DNA of 64,000 nucleotides from Laetiporus sulphureus 93-53. Lineage: Eukaryota > Basidiomycota > Agaricomycetes > Polyporales > Laetiporaceae. The notes below the pieces were generated by a model. The model was not told where the DNA came from and made no database searches. It worked only from the letters and a program-made list of their open reading frames with translations. Where the stretch lies: contig NW_024468512.1 in NCBI RefSeq assembly GCF_001632365.1, positions 81,162 through 145,161 on the forward strand, read 5' to 3'. Positions 22,964 through 35,461 of the stretch are shown here, one piece after another. The position numbers and the translations under genes are program-made. The first letter of the stretch is position 1. The number at the start of each line of letters is the position of its first letter.

Positions 22964-25900
22964 TGTAGAGAGTGGTGGGCTTGGGCCACTGGCCATGCAT
23001 GCGGCAGAGCTTGCTGGTCGTACAACTATCCGAGTGGCCCATGACAAACAAAAAAAACGCGTGGACACCCAAGTGGCCCCCAAAGCCGTATATGCACGCG
23101 CCGCCGAGAAAGAAAAATCAGCCACACGGACTCGATTTCACTATAAGCGACTGAGAGTGAGAGAGCGTGCTGTGACAAGAAAGCGATAGCGTACTGAGAG
23201 AGCATCACACGAATGGCCGCTGTGACAATGGCTAGCCTTGTGGTGTGTATATGAGTGTTCGGTACGAAGACAATCCTCCGCGCAACTGTGTAGAAGCGGT
23301 ACGGGTTTCTTTTTTTTTACTCGATTAGTGCGGTCTTTGTCCGCTTCCAACGGGCAGTTAAGGCCGGTCGACAAAACAGGCAAGCATGGAGGAGCGGCTG
23401 ATGCATGAAACTGTACCGCCGGACGGGATCATATGCGTGTGGCACGGCGGGGCCACAAGCGGCAGAGGCACATAGCGACCACAGAGTCTTCAAGTTCTGC
23501 AGAGCAGCCGGTGAATTGGCTCATATCCTGCAGTTTCAAGTCGAGTCCTGCCTTTTCAGTCAGCTTGCGCGGCCACAAAGAGTGTAGCGGCACACGCATC
23601 ACTGGGTCTACTATGCAGACATATCTGCGATGCGTCCGAAGTTTTTGGACGCGGACAAATGACCAATAAGCAGTTGATGCTAGTGGCGCTTGAATTCCAG
23701 TGAGTCATTGCACGTATAGGAGAAGCTGCTGGCAGAGTAGTCAAGCACTGACCATTTCATATCCACGAGAATGTTTTCATGCTCACCTTCCACTGTCAGC
23801 TTGTGCTACCAAAGAACGCATTGAACACAGTAGGCATAAAGTCCACTAAGCGCAGGCGTACCACACACAAATCAAGCGGTGGGCGTTCTGGACTTGTCAC
23901 GTCGTCCATTTCGCTACTTGCAAAGGTGCACATTCAAGACGTGAACGCTCTCATACCAGCGCATAATTGTCTGTAAAGTACATTCAGTGTCTGCGAGCTG
24001 TCTCAACTTGAAGCGAACAGGAAATCCTCCATAAGGAAGCACTGGCAGCACCAGCCATTTGGAAATTTGAAAATTTCCGTTAGCGAGCGCCGGGCCTCTC
24101 GCGCAAACGTAAAAACAGTCCAAGTCACCCCGAGTCAACCCGTGTACGCACCCAACTATTCGCACCGCACCCCCAAGTCATTACTGAATACAAGACCAGG
24201 CGAGACCTCTCCACAGCACCGCATTGCAAAAATGGCCATCCCAATTGGCGACCAAACTAAAGTTATCTGCCGCGCATAAAGATCACGAACGGACCCCGCA
24301 CCGCTGCTATGGTATAACTACAGCATCCAGAGCTTCTTACTCGCTCCGAGCCCAAGCGCGGGGAAACAGCCTCCGCCTCCGCCGCACGCCCCGCAGATCC
24401 CCACCCAAGGCCCGCACCCGCACCCTTACCCCAGCCTAGCCACCCCAGCACACGCATGCCCCGAACCTCGACCAACGCCCCACACTGGCAGTACACGTCC
24501 CCAGAGCGCCAGGACGAGCGCACCGGGAGAGGGTACTTCCACTAGCACGGCGGCGTCCCTGGCATGGAAATTGAATGCTTGAATGTTACGTTCCCGCGTG
24601 CAGCAGATAAGCCGCAATTCAAATGCTGGCGTAGGTACCGGGGATGGAGCTCGGCCCGCTGACGGGCGTTCAAGGCGTATTCAAATATTCAATTGCAACG
24701 GGGATCATCATAGCTGGAACTAGGCTGGCCACCGATAACTTCGGCCATCGGGCCACAGCTGCCTATTCGTGGGTTGACGCGCTCCTTCACTGCGCCAGAG
24801 GTCGATGATCGCCAGACTGAGAAAAAATAGTCGTTTATTCGTACGTGGTGAGATGGCGTGATGTCCCATTATTGCGTCCGAAGCGCGATGTCAGCCCTGA
24901 GCCTGATAGAATCCTGAAACACATCCGCGTAAAGTTCTTTAATTACGAGTACTACGTGCGTGTTCATCAGTGAACATACGGCTATCCCATCTTGCTATCG
25001 CATATTCCAAACGTTTGAGAGCAACCACACCCCGATCAGATACAATATCATATCATGATTACACTCCACACGGACCCACACACCCAACACACGCGAGTAA
25101 CCATGTAACCGTGACGACCTTACAATCTGATTTTATTTTCTTCGACGATCAAAAACCAGGGACAAGTTGCAAGACTCGAAAATGCACCGGGCTCAGATCA
25201 CCGACGAGCGATGCCTCGGGCTCCGCAAAGTCGCGAACGTCTAGATGTATGCGTGCTTTCCGGGACGAACCCCGAGGGAATAGGGCGCACACTTCCGAGC
25301 TCGCCAGTCGAAATAGAGGGGGGTGGGGGCAACTCACACGATCATCCAGACACGTATGACCCTGATCGGCTCGCAGCATCAGCTCACCCATAGACCCTAA
25401 CACTGACACCGCTACACAGCATCACAGCAAGACGCACCAGCGCACGCGAGAACCACACATCGCGTGGCGCGTCTCCCCAGAACGTGCAGACGCGTGCCCC
25501 CTCGTGTGCGCACCTCCAGCCTCAAGCTGCACATCCCCTTTGATCTACGCTCTCCGCTCTCGGTCAACCCTTAAAAACAGAAGAGAACGTCACCAACGCA
25601 ATTCCGTGCAGATCCTGCATTCGTATGATGATGATGATGATGATCCTGCCGAGCGATGAACGCACACGATGATCCATTTGCGTCAGACTGCGCGCCGTGA
25701 AGGACACCGGCCATTGAGATGTCTGATGTATTGAGATCACGCGCGGTCGACTATCACCTTTCGGCTTGGAGTATCGCATCCAGGCCTGAAGCTTGAAACG
25801 GATCGATATGGTTCCACCGACGCATGCGAAGCTGACCATCTCTATCGACTGACAGAAGATTCGCGTTTGTATTCAGTTCAAGCTTCAACGCTCAGCGGTC

Positions 25901-28079
25901 CCACCAATGCGGTGTCGTTGCACTACACGCCGGCCACCGGCCGGATCTTCATTCTCATGATCACGATTACGATTGTTCGGGTATCTTGCAGTTGATGAAC
26001 ATCGGCGCGAGCCTGGATGTAATGGGCATTTGCATTGGCGCGGCGCGATCGGGAAGCACGCCGAGCTTTGCAAATGACCGTCAGCGAAATCACGAAGAAG
26101 TGTATTATAGATGTTACTCACCGAGGGGGCCACCTGACCGAAGTGTGGAGCTATCGGGGATTACGGCGGGTGGAACGGTAGCGCCCAAGCGAGGCGCTGA
26201 GCCGCTCAGGCGTGCCCAAACAGGAGCTGTGGCCTCGCAGTCAAGTCAAAGCTAGACAGCGAAAATGGTTTCTTGACAGTAGACTGCGGTCCAGCCCGCG
26301 AGCCCCAACGATCGAGAGTAATGTCCATTGGGGGCGAGGGGGTCAAGAGACAACGCGTTAGGCGGGCGGTGTCCCTGGTTTGACACGTCCGCGCGGGCGG
26401 GTGTGGAGCATCACAGTAGCGCAGTAACAATAGTGATCGCGCGTGGTGAAGTTGTGGCCGCGTGCAGGCCAGCTGACCGTCCTGCAGGAGAGTGAGGATG
26501 ATGGACGGACCGAGGGCGAGGGGGCGCGGAGATCGCAGCAGGTAGCTAGACGTTAGTGTTCGAGTGTGCGCGGAAGATGTAGCGATGCAGCATCAGCGTT
26601 CGGACTTACAGCCGCCGTTTCTTCGGACAAGCTGCAAAGAGCGTGCATCAGACCGGTGAAAGAGGACAATGGATGCACGTGACGTCATTCACACTGGCAA
26701 AGTCGCCGGTGCCGGCGGTGATTGGCTGGAAGGGGGCCCATTCGGGGAGAGCACGAACGTGGGCTCGGCGAGGTGCCGCGGGTTGCAAGCGACAATCTGG
26801 CGAGGATCATATTGCCTGTTGCGGTCGCAGGTCGTTCCATTAGGCCGAGGATGAGGTGATCCGCGTGTACGTGAGGGATAGGCACAATTTGCTGGTTGCC
26901 ACCGAAGCCGGGAGTGCTGGGAATACGATGCTGCTGAGCGCGACGGCGGGCGGCGGGGCAGACGACCTGGAAGGCGCATATGCATGAGCAGGTAGGATGC
27001 GCCTGTATTATACGGTGGCAGCGTCGCGTACGCGAGATGGAGGGCTGCGATCGGGTGAGGGCTGTGATCCGACGGCAGAGGATTGGTATCGATATGGTGT
27101 CATCCGCTGTTACGTGGCCACGTCGCGCGATGGCTGCCAGCGAGGTCAGCACGATGAGGAGCGAAAGCGGGGCCGAGTGCTGGGCAAGCAGGCCTGGGAG
27201 GCGCCTCGACCTGGGAGTGGGAAGGAGAGTCCGTCATTCGAGGCGGGAGGTGGCGCGCGATAGCAGGGATCGAGGCCGAGCGTCCGCTTCCGTTGAGAGC
27301 TCCTGCAGATCTCTCAGGAGAAAACCTGCGCGCTCTTATGCCTCGTCGCCGTCGCATCGTGCCCGCGGACATGCAGGCAGGAACGTGCGACTGATGAGCG
27401 ATGGCAACAATTCGCAGGGACGGCCAAAAGGAGGCAGATCGCGCATCATCAGTGATGGACATGAAGTGGTGAAAAAAAATAGTAGTAGTGAATTTGGAAT
27501 ACAAGGTATAGGCGCCCATGATAGTTCCTGTCGAGACTCGGGCCACGTGCGCCCCATCTATTGCTCGCGCTTCTCAACCTGCATCTCTTTTTAGCCTCCC
27601 TCCTCCCTCCCTCCTTCCTCACGCCCTCCTCCTCCCTCCCGCCGCCGCCGCTGGCCTCCTCCTCCTCCCCCCACCCCCCGTCCTCGTCGTCCACATTCTA
27701 TTTATCACGACCCACGACGACGCGCCCCGCCTTTTCCTCTGTAAGCCGCGCCGCAAATTTGCAACCGCCGCGGACTAAGCACTATCGTGCCGTATCTCCC
27801 CTTCCCCTGCCGCCCCATTCTCCGTCTTTCTCCCCCCTATACATACCGATAAGTGCTCGTACTCCACCCCCATCACTCCAGGTGAGTTTGCATCCACTCC
27901 CCCGCGGGCTGACCCTGCCAGCCGCCGCCCACCGCACGCTGATCACCGCTTCCCAGTTCCTGTCCGGCGCATCACCCACTCTTCTTTCTTCCTGTGCATT
28001 CTGCCTGTTATATTTACACCCTCTATCGTCGCGCGAGGACCCATTCGACGCCAGCATCGGAACGACGTGTCACCACAAA
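22964..28079. other. 5-kb gene-poor stretch
   Basis: No open frame here has splice support or recognisable motifs. A T-rich run lies at about 23310. From about 24.3 to 27.5 kb the DNA is GC-rich with long overlapping open frames on all strands, the usual artefact of high GC. From about 27.57 to 27.86 kb the plus strand is very pyrimidine-rich, as often seen upstream of strong fungal promoters, and probably belongs to the gene starting at 28169. Confidence 0.4.
25625..25644. repeat. ATG trinucleotide microsatellite
   Basis: About seven copies of atg/tga in tandem in non-coding sequence. Confidence 0.85.
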
Positions 28080-28133
28080 GTGAGTCCTGCCGTCCTGCGT
28101 GCGCGTTCTCCTGACCGACGATACCTGTGTTAG
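28080..28133 (+). other. predicted 5'-UTR intron of the CBM21 gene
   Basis: GTGAGTCC at 28080 and GTGTTAG ending at 28133, with a CTGACC branch-like site, directly before the ATG at 28169. Splice signals fit; transcript evidence would be needed to confirm. Confidence 0.4.
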
Positions 28134-28168
28134 ACATATCCCATCCTGTTCGTGTCCACCACACCCCT

Positions 28169-30688
28169 ATGAGCATCGCACTCGGTTACAACACCGCAAT
28201 ACCCACTGCCTCCATGGACTACGCCTTCCCCTTCTCGCGGCACTCTAACACCGCCGGCGCGCCCCTTCCTCGCATCCCCAAGCGTTCCTCCTCCTCGTCG
28301 CGCATCCATCATGCATCCAGCGCTTCCCTCCATAGCATCTTCACAGAGAGTCCATCACGCAGCAGCACCTCCCCATCAGCTACCTCTACGACTGCTACTA
28401 CCACGACCTCGCCTGCGCTCGTCGTGCAGCCCCCAACCCCACCACGCTCTGAGGGCTCCCGCATCGCCTCGGGCTCCGGCTCCTCGAGTTCGTCAGATTC
28501 TCCCCTCGTCGTCGGTCGCCATCGACGCACGCGTAGCGGGACCAACATGCCCTCTGTGGCATTGCGCCCACCAGAAGAGTCCACACCAGTCCCCTCCAAG
28601 TCCACAGCGTCGCGCGTCGCATGGCCGCTGCAGCCGTCTGCAATGTCATTCGACGACGACGACGAGACACCCCGCCCATCGAGTTCAAAGATTAGCAAGC
28701 ATCGCCCCGAGACGACCACCATTAGCACGAGTTCCAATCACGCAACGCGTTCTGCGTCTGTGTCTATACCCGCATCCATCACATCGCAACTCGTGCGCAA
28801 GAAGTCTGGGGAGCCGCTCAAGTCGTCTTTGAAGTCGCGGCGGGCAATCGCGAGAGGCGACCTGTCTGTCATTACCGGTCCGGGAATCTCGAGCAAGAGT
28901 GAGCCGAACACGCCGTCGCATATCAAGAGCGTGCACTTCGATGCGAAGCTGGAACACGTGAAGTTGTTTTTGGCGGAGCAGAAACCGGCGGCGGTGTCGC
29001 GAGACGGCAGCCCGACGACAGATACGAGCGGGACGGAGAACGATTGGCCGGGATGGATATACGGTGCGGAGAGCAGGGGGCGGGAGACGAAGAAGGGAGC
29101 TCTGGTCATGGAGGTGATGAACATGCCGGAGCGGAAGGAGAAGAAGGAGAAGTTGACAGAGAAGACGGCAGACAAGACGGACGTCCTCCTAGAGGAGTTC
29201 GTGCTCTCTGCGGACGGCACCTCAGCGAACGGGCGCGTGCGCGTGCGGAACATCGCGTTCGAGAAGTGGGTCGCGATCCGGTTCACGTTCGACTGGTGGC
29301 AGACGACGAGCGAGGTGACGGCCAAGTACGTGCAGACGCTGCCCGGGGGCGTGTTCGACGTGTTCGCGTTCACCATACGCCTAGGCGACATGCTCGCGCG
29401 CATCGAGGAGAAGACGCTCTTCCTCGCGGTGCGGTATACCGCTGCGGGGAAGGAGATCTGGGACAACAACGGCGGCGAGAACTACCGCGCACGGTTCGCG
29501 CGGAGGCTGCAGGAGAGCGCGCAGGATAGGGAGAAGGAGCGGCGTGCGCAGGAGGGCATCGCGGACCTCAAGACGAGGCTGGAGAAGGTCGCCAGTGCGG
29601 GCGTACGCGAGACGCTCGGCGGGTACCTCGCTCAGCGCAAGAGCTCGTCGCCGTCGCACTCGCCGTCGGGCTCGGACGTGGAAACGTTCAACCTGCGCTC
29701 GCACACGTCGCTCTCGAGCCGGTACGACTTCAGCGCGTCGCTGCGGAGCCCGTGGAAGCACAGCTCGCCGACGTCGCCGACGGCGGGGCACGCGCGGAAC
29801 AGCACGTACCCGAACACGCTGCCGCACTTTCCCGCGCGCACGTTCCAGGCGAAGAGCAGCACGGCGTTTGTGACGCGCGGCTCGCCGAGGATGCTCGATC
29901 CGGACGACTTGGTCGTCGACACCGCTGCGTTCTACGCGAACTCGGACTCGGAGGACACGCCTGCGAGCACGCCGGTGGTGTTTTCGCGCCAGAGGGGGCG
30001 GAACCACCAGCGCGGGTACTTTGATTTGCACGTGGGGTTCGCGGGCGCGGGCGCGGAGGGGGGCGTGAGGAAGACGCTGCCGACGGCGTTCCGCGAGGAG
30101 GGCCCGAGGCTGAGTTCGGTGGACACGTATCGCGTGCCTGCGGAGGTGGAGGCGGTGGAGATTGATAGTGGGAAGCTGAGCGCGACGTGGGCGGTGGAGC
30201 GGGGCGGGAGCGAGGAGAGCACGCCGTCGATTACGTCGACGTCGGAGTCGTCAAGGAGCTCGTCGCCTAGCGGGTCGCCGGTGGAGGACAGCTTGCTCTT
30301 CAAGTTTTTGGATAGTAACCCGGACAGGGCGCGCAGCCCGGTGATGGACAACAGTTATCACGTCTTCTTGAACAAGTGAGTGTCCTGCGGCTCAGCACAG
30401 GATGGCGGACGCTGATGTTGGCGCGTTGTCAGGTTCTGTTTCTATACAGGCTCCGATTCGATGCTCGACGTGCAGCAAGACAGCTTGCAGCGCTCGCGTT
30501 CGGCGTCGAGCGTCGAGGAGTTTTTATCCACGCCGAACCCGAACTACCTGTTCTCACCCGCGCAGACGCCCCCGCGCTCGTCGAGCTACGACGACGTCGC
30601 GCGCATGAGCGTGAGCGGGAGCAGCACCCCCACTGCGCGCGGGATGGTGGAGAGCGAGAGCTCGACGCCGATGTCGCTCGCGTATTGA
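28169..30688 (+). CDS. glycogen-targeting regulatory subunit of protein phosphatase 1 (CBM21)
   Basis: Exons 28169-30375 and 30433-30688 give 820 residues. The first 230 residues are serine/threonine/proline-rich and likely disordered. KSVHF at 253-257 fits the PP1-binding RVxF motif ([RK]-x-V-x-F) and is followed by DAKLEHVKLF, as in yeast Gac1 and animal PPP1R3 proteins. A CBM21 domain occupies about residues 340-445: VRVRNIAFEKWVAIRFTFDWWQ, then FDVFAFTI and LAVRYTAAGKEIWDNNGGENY, including the WDNNGGxNY ligand-site signature. Known family role: these subunits bring PP1 to glycogen and so activate glycogen synthase. The C-terminal 370 residues are again low-complexity. The first ATG after the last upstream stop and pyrimidine-rich leader was chosen. 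The intron joins NK to FCFYTGSDSMLD in frame. Gene symbols differ between fungi, so none is given. Confidence 0.88.
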
Positions 30689-31485
30689 CTGATCGTTCGT
30701 GATTCGTCTTCTAATCGTATATCCATTTTTTTCGTCTCGCGACTTGCATCTCTCGATTTGTCTGTCCCCATCTCATCTCATCGTCTCGTTTCTTATCATT
30801 GCACATATGCACATATGCGCCCTCCATACAGATTCCCCCTCCCCACTGGTCTCCAGCCCATGGCATGATTATGATTTTCACATCAGAGTTGTGTACGAGT
30901 ACGTACTTGGAGCGCCGCCGCCGCCGCCCCAGCTTCACAGCTTAAAATTGGTCATCTCACACCTTTCTCTCTCACTCTGTCTCTCTCCCTCTCTCTATAT
31001 CTATATACTGCCATCCCATGGACAGTCTGCTACCCCTTCCACAGATACAGATACATGCGACACAGATTCGAGTTGGCTTCGATGATTTTTTTTACCATAC
31101 TACATGCGTCGTGCGCCTGCGGCAGCAGTGCTCGCGCGGGCCTCGATGATCTGTACTGTACATACATACATGATACATATCCCACATCCTGCTGCTCGAG
31201 CCTCAGTAGTATCACGCACCCGTCACGTCTCAAATGTCTGCTCCTTTCACAATTATAGAGTCACTGTTATCCCTTCTGGTCGATGGTGTGCTAGCGAGTG
31301 AGTGAGGTTCAGGCTGAGTCTGCAGGAAGAACTCTGCGAGTGCATTGGCTTCTGGTGCGATCGAAGCAGAGGGGTTCTTCCAGAGGTGCCCTCGCTTAGC
31401 CCACAAAAGGCAGAACACCTAGAGATCGGTACACAGATATCATTTCTGGAAAACATACTACATGGAAGGGAACAGAGAACCACCA
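30689..31485. other. convergent 3' region
   Basis: Lies between the 3' ends of the CBM21 gene (plus) and the Pfs2 gene (minus). It holds a CT-rich tract (about 30965-31010) and otherwise nothing coding. Confidence 0.45.
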
Positions 31486-33613
31486 TCAGTGCCGACCCCG
31501 CCGCGGGCCCCAACGCGTACTTCTGCCCGCCCTACCGCCCCGCCACTCCCGCTGCTCGGGCTCGGGCTCGCCCGATCCAAACATATCTTCCTGCGACGGC
31601 AGCGGGCCACTCTGGCGTCCCGCCACCGCGCTCGTCGGCACGCCCGCATCCGCCGCGCCAAAGCCCGGGATATAGTCGTCGCCCATGTCCTGCTGCTGCT
31701 GCTGCTGCTGTGATGATTGCTGCGGGCCGGTGAACCTGGCGCGCGCGTACGCGCCGCCGTCAAAGGAGGACGACTGCGATATCGTACGGTCGCCGTCCTC
31801 CGTCTTTCCCCACCAGCTGGGACCACCCCCGCCACCACCAGGAGGGGGGCCGCCGCCAGGGCCTCCTGCGCCGCCGCCGAACCCAAACCCAGGGACCATC
31901 GCCTCCTCCTCCTCCTCCTGGCCCGTCCCATCCGCCTCGGGCGGCTTTTCGCCTCCCCCGGAGAAGACGGAGGAGGCGTCGCCGGGGCGCTCGCGGCACC
32001 AGAAGCGCGTGGTGTGGTCGTTGGAGGCGCTGACGAAGAGGTGGCCGAGCGGGTGGAAGGCGAGCGCCCAGACGTTCGAGTCGTGTGCTTGCGAGAGCGT
32101 CGCGCGCGCCCCGGGTTGGGTGGCGCTTTGCGCGGTGGTTTCGGTGGAGGAGGAGAGGTCCCAGTGCAGGATCGCGCCTTCGGACCCTCCCGAGACGAGG
32201 AGCGGGTGGATGGGGTGCCATGTGATGGCTGTAGCGGCCAGTTATGTCAGATTGGGTGCTTCGTTCAAGGTGAGAGGGGTGGTTGGACGTACAGCACACT
32301 TCCTTCTTGTGCCCTTTCAGGACGCGGAATTCCTTCATGGCGCGAATGTCGAACACTCGGACCGTCTGGTCTCTGGAGGCACTGGCGACCATGTTGCCGT
32401 TCGGGGACCATGCCAGGGCTTGTACGGTGTTCTTGTGGTAGTGCCTGCTGGTCGTTTAGTGCAATAAAAGCGAACGAGACGAGGAATACACACAGTGTAG
32501 ACAGTACTGTCCCGGTCCTTGGATCCCAGAATTTGATCATATTGTCTTTGCTTCCGGAGACCAGAAGCCCTTTGCTCGGATGCCATTCTACGCACTTGAC
32601 ATCCCACCCATGTCCTGAGAAATAGCGTGAGATTTCAAGGAAGCGTTCGAAGATCTCGAGCACCAACCGGTAAGGACCCGCTCCTCCCGACTCTCCTCAA
32701 ACGCCCATATTCTGACTGTAGAGTCGTCGCTAGCGGTTGCAAAGCGCTGATCGTCCGGGCTGAAGCTCAGGCCTCGGATGGCCTCCCGGTGTCCCGTCCA
32801 CGCAGTCAAGTTGTTCATGTTTGGCTGGAAGTACTTGATGATGCCACTCTGATCTGCAGAGACGAGATATGCGCCGGCGTGGGTGAACTTCATGGCGCGC
32901 ACGGCGGTGTCGTGCGCTTGCAGGATCGTCTCGAAGTTGAAGGTGAGGCCGTTCCATAGCGTGAATTCGCCGCTCGTCGAGCCTGTCAGCACTCGTCGGC
33001 CCTCCGGTGTCCACTGTGTTTACATAGCTCAGCATGGAACAGATGGCGTTGCAGCGAGCCCGAGAAACGAAACAAACCGTGACGCAATTCACAGGGCACC
33101 GGTACTTGTTAATACACGTGTGCACAAACTTCGTGCACAAGGATGTGGAGGGGTTATCTGGGTATGCTTTTGGAGGTAAAAGCTGTTCACCGGTCCTCGT
33201 TCAGTCGTCAAAATTCGATATCATTCGCAATATTGTATTCGTACATCAATGATGTAAGGAGGCGCAGGCCTCAAGTACGGTACATATGTGGAATTCGGCC
33301 GCAGCTTGCGCAACTTGAGCACACTTCAGCTCACGCGTGTAGCGAACCTCACAAACGTATTGCTCACCAATGCCCATCTGCCCATAGGCCCACTGTAGTC
33401 CACCGTCCGTCGCGGGCGGACCTTCTTGACGGGCTTACCGTCCATCAACTGCCTTGCCATAGCCATCTCTTGATCATGTGTGCGGGCATCATCCGGAGGT
33501 GGTGGATTTGGGACAGAGAGATTTGCTTTTGGTGTCCATTCATGGGTCGCACGTTCTCCAGATGAAACATACTTGCGTGGCAGGAGAAGGGGGAGCGGGC
33601 CCGCGACTGACAT
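31486..33613 (-). CDS. PFS2: polyadenylation factor subunit, WD40 protein Pfs2/WDR33
   Basis: Seven minus-strand exons in one frame: 33368-33613, 33245-33313, 33078-33182, 32668-33013, 32494-32614, 32293-32444 and 31486-32228, for 593 residues. Pfs2/WDR33 is the WD-repeat scaffold of the nuclear mRNA cleavage and polyadenylation factor and takes part in reading the AAUAAA signal. The N-terminus has [15 protein letters not shown] and [18 protein letters not shown], signatures of this family. WD repeats follow, e.g. [57 protein letters not shown] and [13 protein letters not shown]. After about residue 470 the tail is Gly/Pro-rich with a glutamine run of seven and an Arg/Gly ending, comparable in style to other fungal Pfs2 tails. 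One intron uses a GTTTGT and one a GTTGGT donor, slightly off consensus. Confidence 0.93.
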
Positions 33614-34538
33614 GGCTGAGCAGGTGAACGTCCGGTCGGAGGCTCAAAGCGCTGGGCAGGCGCTTGCTGATGGTAGGAGAAGGTCACGTGCGGGCAGGCC
33701 ACATTCAATTCGCTTGCGTTTCATCTCTGCTTCGCGAGCCGTGCATCGAGTCGCTTTCATCCTTACGTTCTTCCTCCTCCCTCAGCAGGATTCGTCGCCG
33801 TTTAGTAGCTGAACACCAATGTGCCTTCATTCAACTCGTCTATCATTCGACACCTAGCGTTGGACGCGAAGCCGGACCGCATGGATTTTTTGGACTTGGC
33901 GAGCGATGGTCATCGCTTCGCGCTTACACGGGTACGACGGGACAGGCTTTGATTTGCCCAGCCTCACCTGCCTGGATTGCAGTGGTTCGTCGTCGACCAT
34001 GACGTTCCGCGCGTTTGCCGTTGACTATGTCATGTGGGTGATACACGCCCCACCTCGGCGCGTCGGACGCCAGCCTACGCCAGAATGGATTCTCACATCA
34101 AGGCCCTGCATCACCGTCCAGCCTGGTCACACCCGGCAGGACAAGATCATCATGCCTGACTTTTAACTCCGTAGCGCCGTGCGTGTGAGCTATCGACATC
34201 TCGTGCTACCCAATGGTGGCTGTCAATCAGCGCTTCGCACTGTTCCCTCCTCCTGAAAGGTCCTCAAATAGACTTTCTGCGAATGGAATCCCTGAACTCT
34301 CTCATCGCTGCCGTGCATTGGACTGATGCACGGCGATGATGCGCCGTCCTGGGATCACTCTTGGCCGGCTTGAATGGCTAGAGTGCCCACAACTCCGATG
34401 CGGGAGTAGGCTCTTGCAGCAAGCGATGTCACGTTCGTACCGGACTTCCTCGCCGTCTCTGGTCTCGCTCAGTCACTAGCCAGCCCAGGTGCTCACGCTC
34501 CGAGGATGCCCCACGGCCGAGGTTGACCTTTGACTGCA
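33614..34538. other. divergent intergenic region
   Basis: Upstream region shared by the Pfs2 gene (minus) and the cerato-platanin gene (plus). No further gene is supported. Confidence 0.45.
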
Positions 34539-34546
34539 TATAAAAA
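34539..34546 (+). promoter_or_regulatory. TATA box of the cerato-platanin gene
   Basis: TATAAAAA, 100 bases upstream of the ATG at 34639. Confidence 0.6.
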
Positions 34547-34638
34547 TGCTTCCGTCGAGCCTTTCTCTCCCAGAGCACCCGCCGGCTTCCCCCCTCCAAA
34601 CACACAGTCTCATAACGATTAGCATCGCATATTACATC

Positions 34639-35070
34639 ATGAAGTTCACGTTCACGTCTCTCTTCGCTTCGTTCGCCCTCCTGTGCGGATCCGCACTTGC
34701 CCAGACGTCGGCCTCCGTGTCATACGATAACACCTACGACAACGCTGCAGGCTCGCTCGACACCGTAGCCTGTTCCAACGGACCCAACGGCCTCGAGAGC
34801 AAGGGCTACACCACGTTCGGTTCCCTCCCCGACTTCCCCTACATCGGCGGTGCACAGGCCGTTACGGGATGGGACAGCCCGAACTGCGGGACGTGCTGGC
34901 AGTTGACTTACGATGGGAACACCATCAATGTCCTGGCCATTGATGTCGCTTTGAATGGGTTCAACATCGCGGAGGAGGCGATGAACGCGTTGACCGATAA
35001 CCAGGCCGGGTTCCTCGGAAGGATCACTGCCACTGCTACCCAGGTCGACGCCTCTGTTTGCGGATTGTGA
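34639..35070 (+). CDS. cerato-platanin family secreted protein
   Basis: A single exon of 143 residues. A signal peptide (MKFTFTSLFASFALLCGSALA) is followed by the mature domain starting near QTSASVSYDNTYDN. Family features are present: the VSYDxxYDN start, LDTVACSNGPNGL, FPYIGGAQAVTGWDSPNCGTCW, and a C-terminal cysteine in VDASVCGL, giving the four conserved cysteines for two disulphides. Length equals the usual 120-residue mature form. Cerato-platanins are small secreted beta-barrel proteins that bind chitin oligomers, act at fungal cell walls and can elicit plant responses. The start ATG is followed directly by the signal peptide; the frame remains open 93 bases further upstream but that part lies just after the TATA box. 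Confidence 0.95.
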   Translation: MKFTFTSLFASFALLCGSALAQTSASVSYDNTYDNAAGSLDTVACSNGPNGLESKGYTTFGSLPDFPYIGGAQAVTGWDSPNCGTCWQLTYDGNTINVLAIDVALNGFNIAEEAMNALTDNQAGFLGRITATATQVDASVCGL

Positions 35071-35223
35071 AGCATGCCACGCTTCAGAGGTACGTTGACT
35101 CTCGCTTTTCACGTAACAGTGACGTCCGTTTACATTCGTTTCACAGTTTGCGACGAGAGTCGGACTTATAATTGGACTTGCATACTGGATGGAGTTTGAC
35201 ACCACGCATTACCTCTATGGACT

Positions 35224-35461
35224 GAACATTTGTAGTCATATTATTGTACACTTCCGCCACAACTATCGTACCATGTATGGTGTGATTCCTGCATAGCAAT
35301 TTGGATGGATGGAATTTACGTTCTCGCTGAGTGCGCATCACGACTTGGGTAGTAAGGCTGAACATTTGATAGTCATGTTATCGTGCACTTCAACCACAGC
35401 TACCATCCCGATGGTATGTCAGAGGATGTCCCTGCGTAGCGATTGGGATGGGTAGAACTAA
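35224..35461 (+). repeat. imperfect tandem duplication downstream of cerato-platanin
   Basis: Two units about 137 bases apart. The first (about 35224-35318) contains gaacatttgtagtcatatta, tacacttccgccaca and catagcaatttggatgg. The second (about 35361-35461) contains gaacatttgatagtcatgtt, gcacttcaaccaca and cgtagcgattgggatgg. Non-coding, no inverted ends. Confidence 0.7.

Noticed and set aside
26980..27594. 204-codon Arg/Ser-rich plus-strand frame
   Set aside because: No domain, no splice signals, and all frames are open in this GC-rich stretch.
29381..30031. 216-codon frame on the minus strand, Arg-rich
   Set aside because: Antisense shadow of the CBM21 gene caused by high GC at third positions.
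31717..32625. 302-codon frame on the plus strand
   Set aside because: Antisense shadow of the Pfs2 gene, whose seven exons fit a known family.
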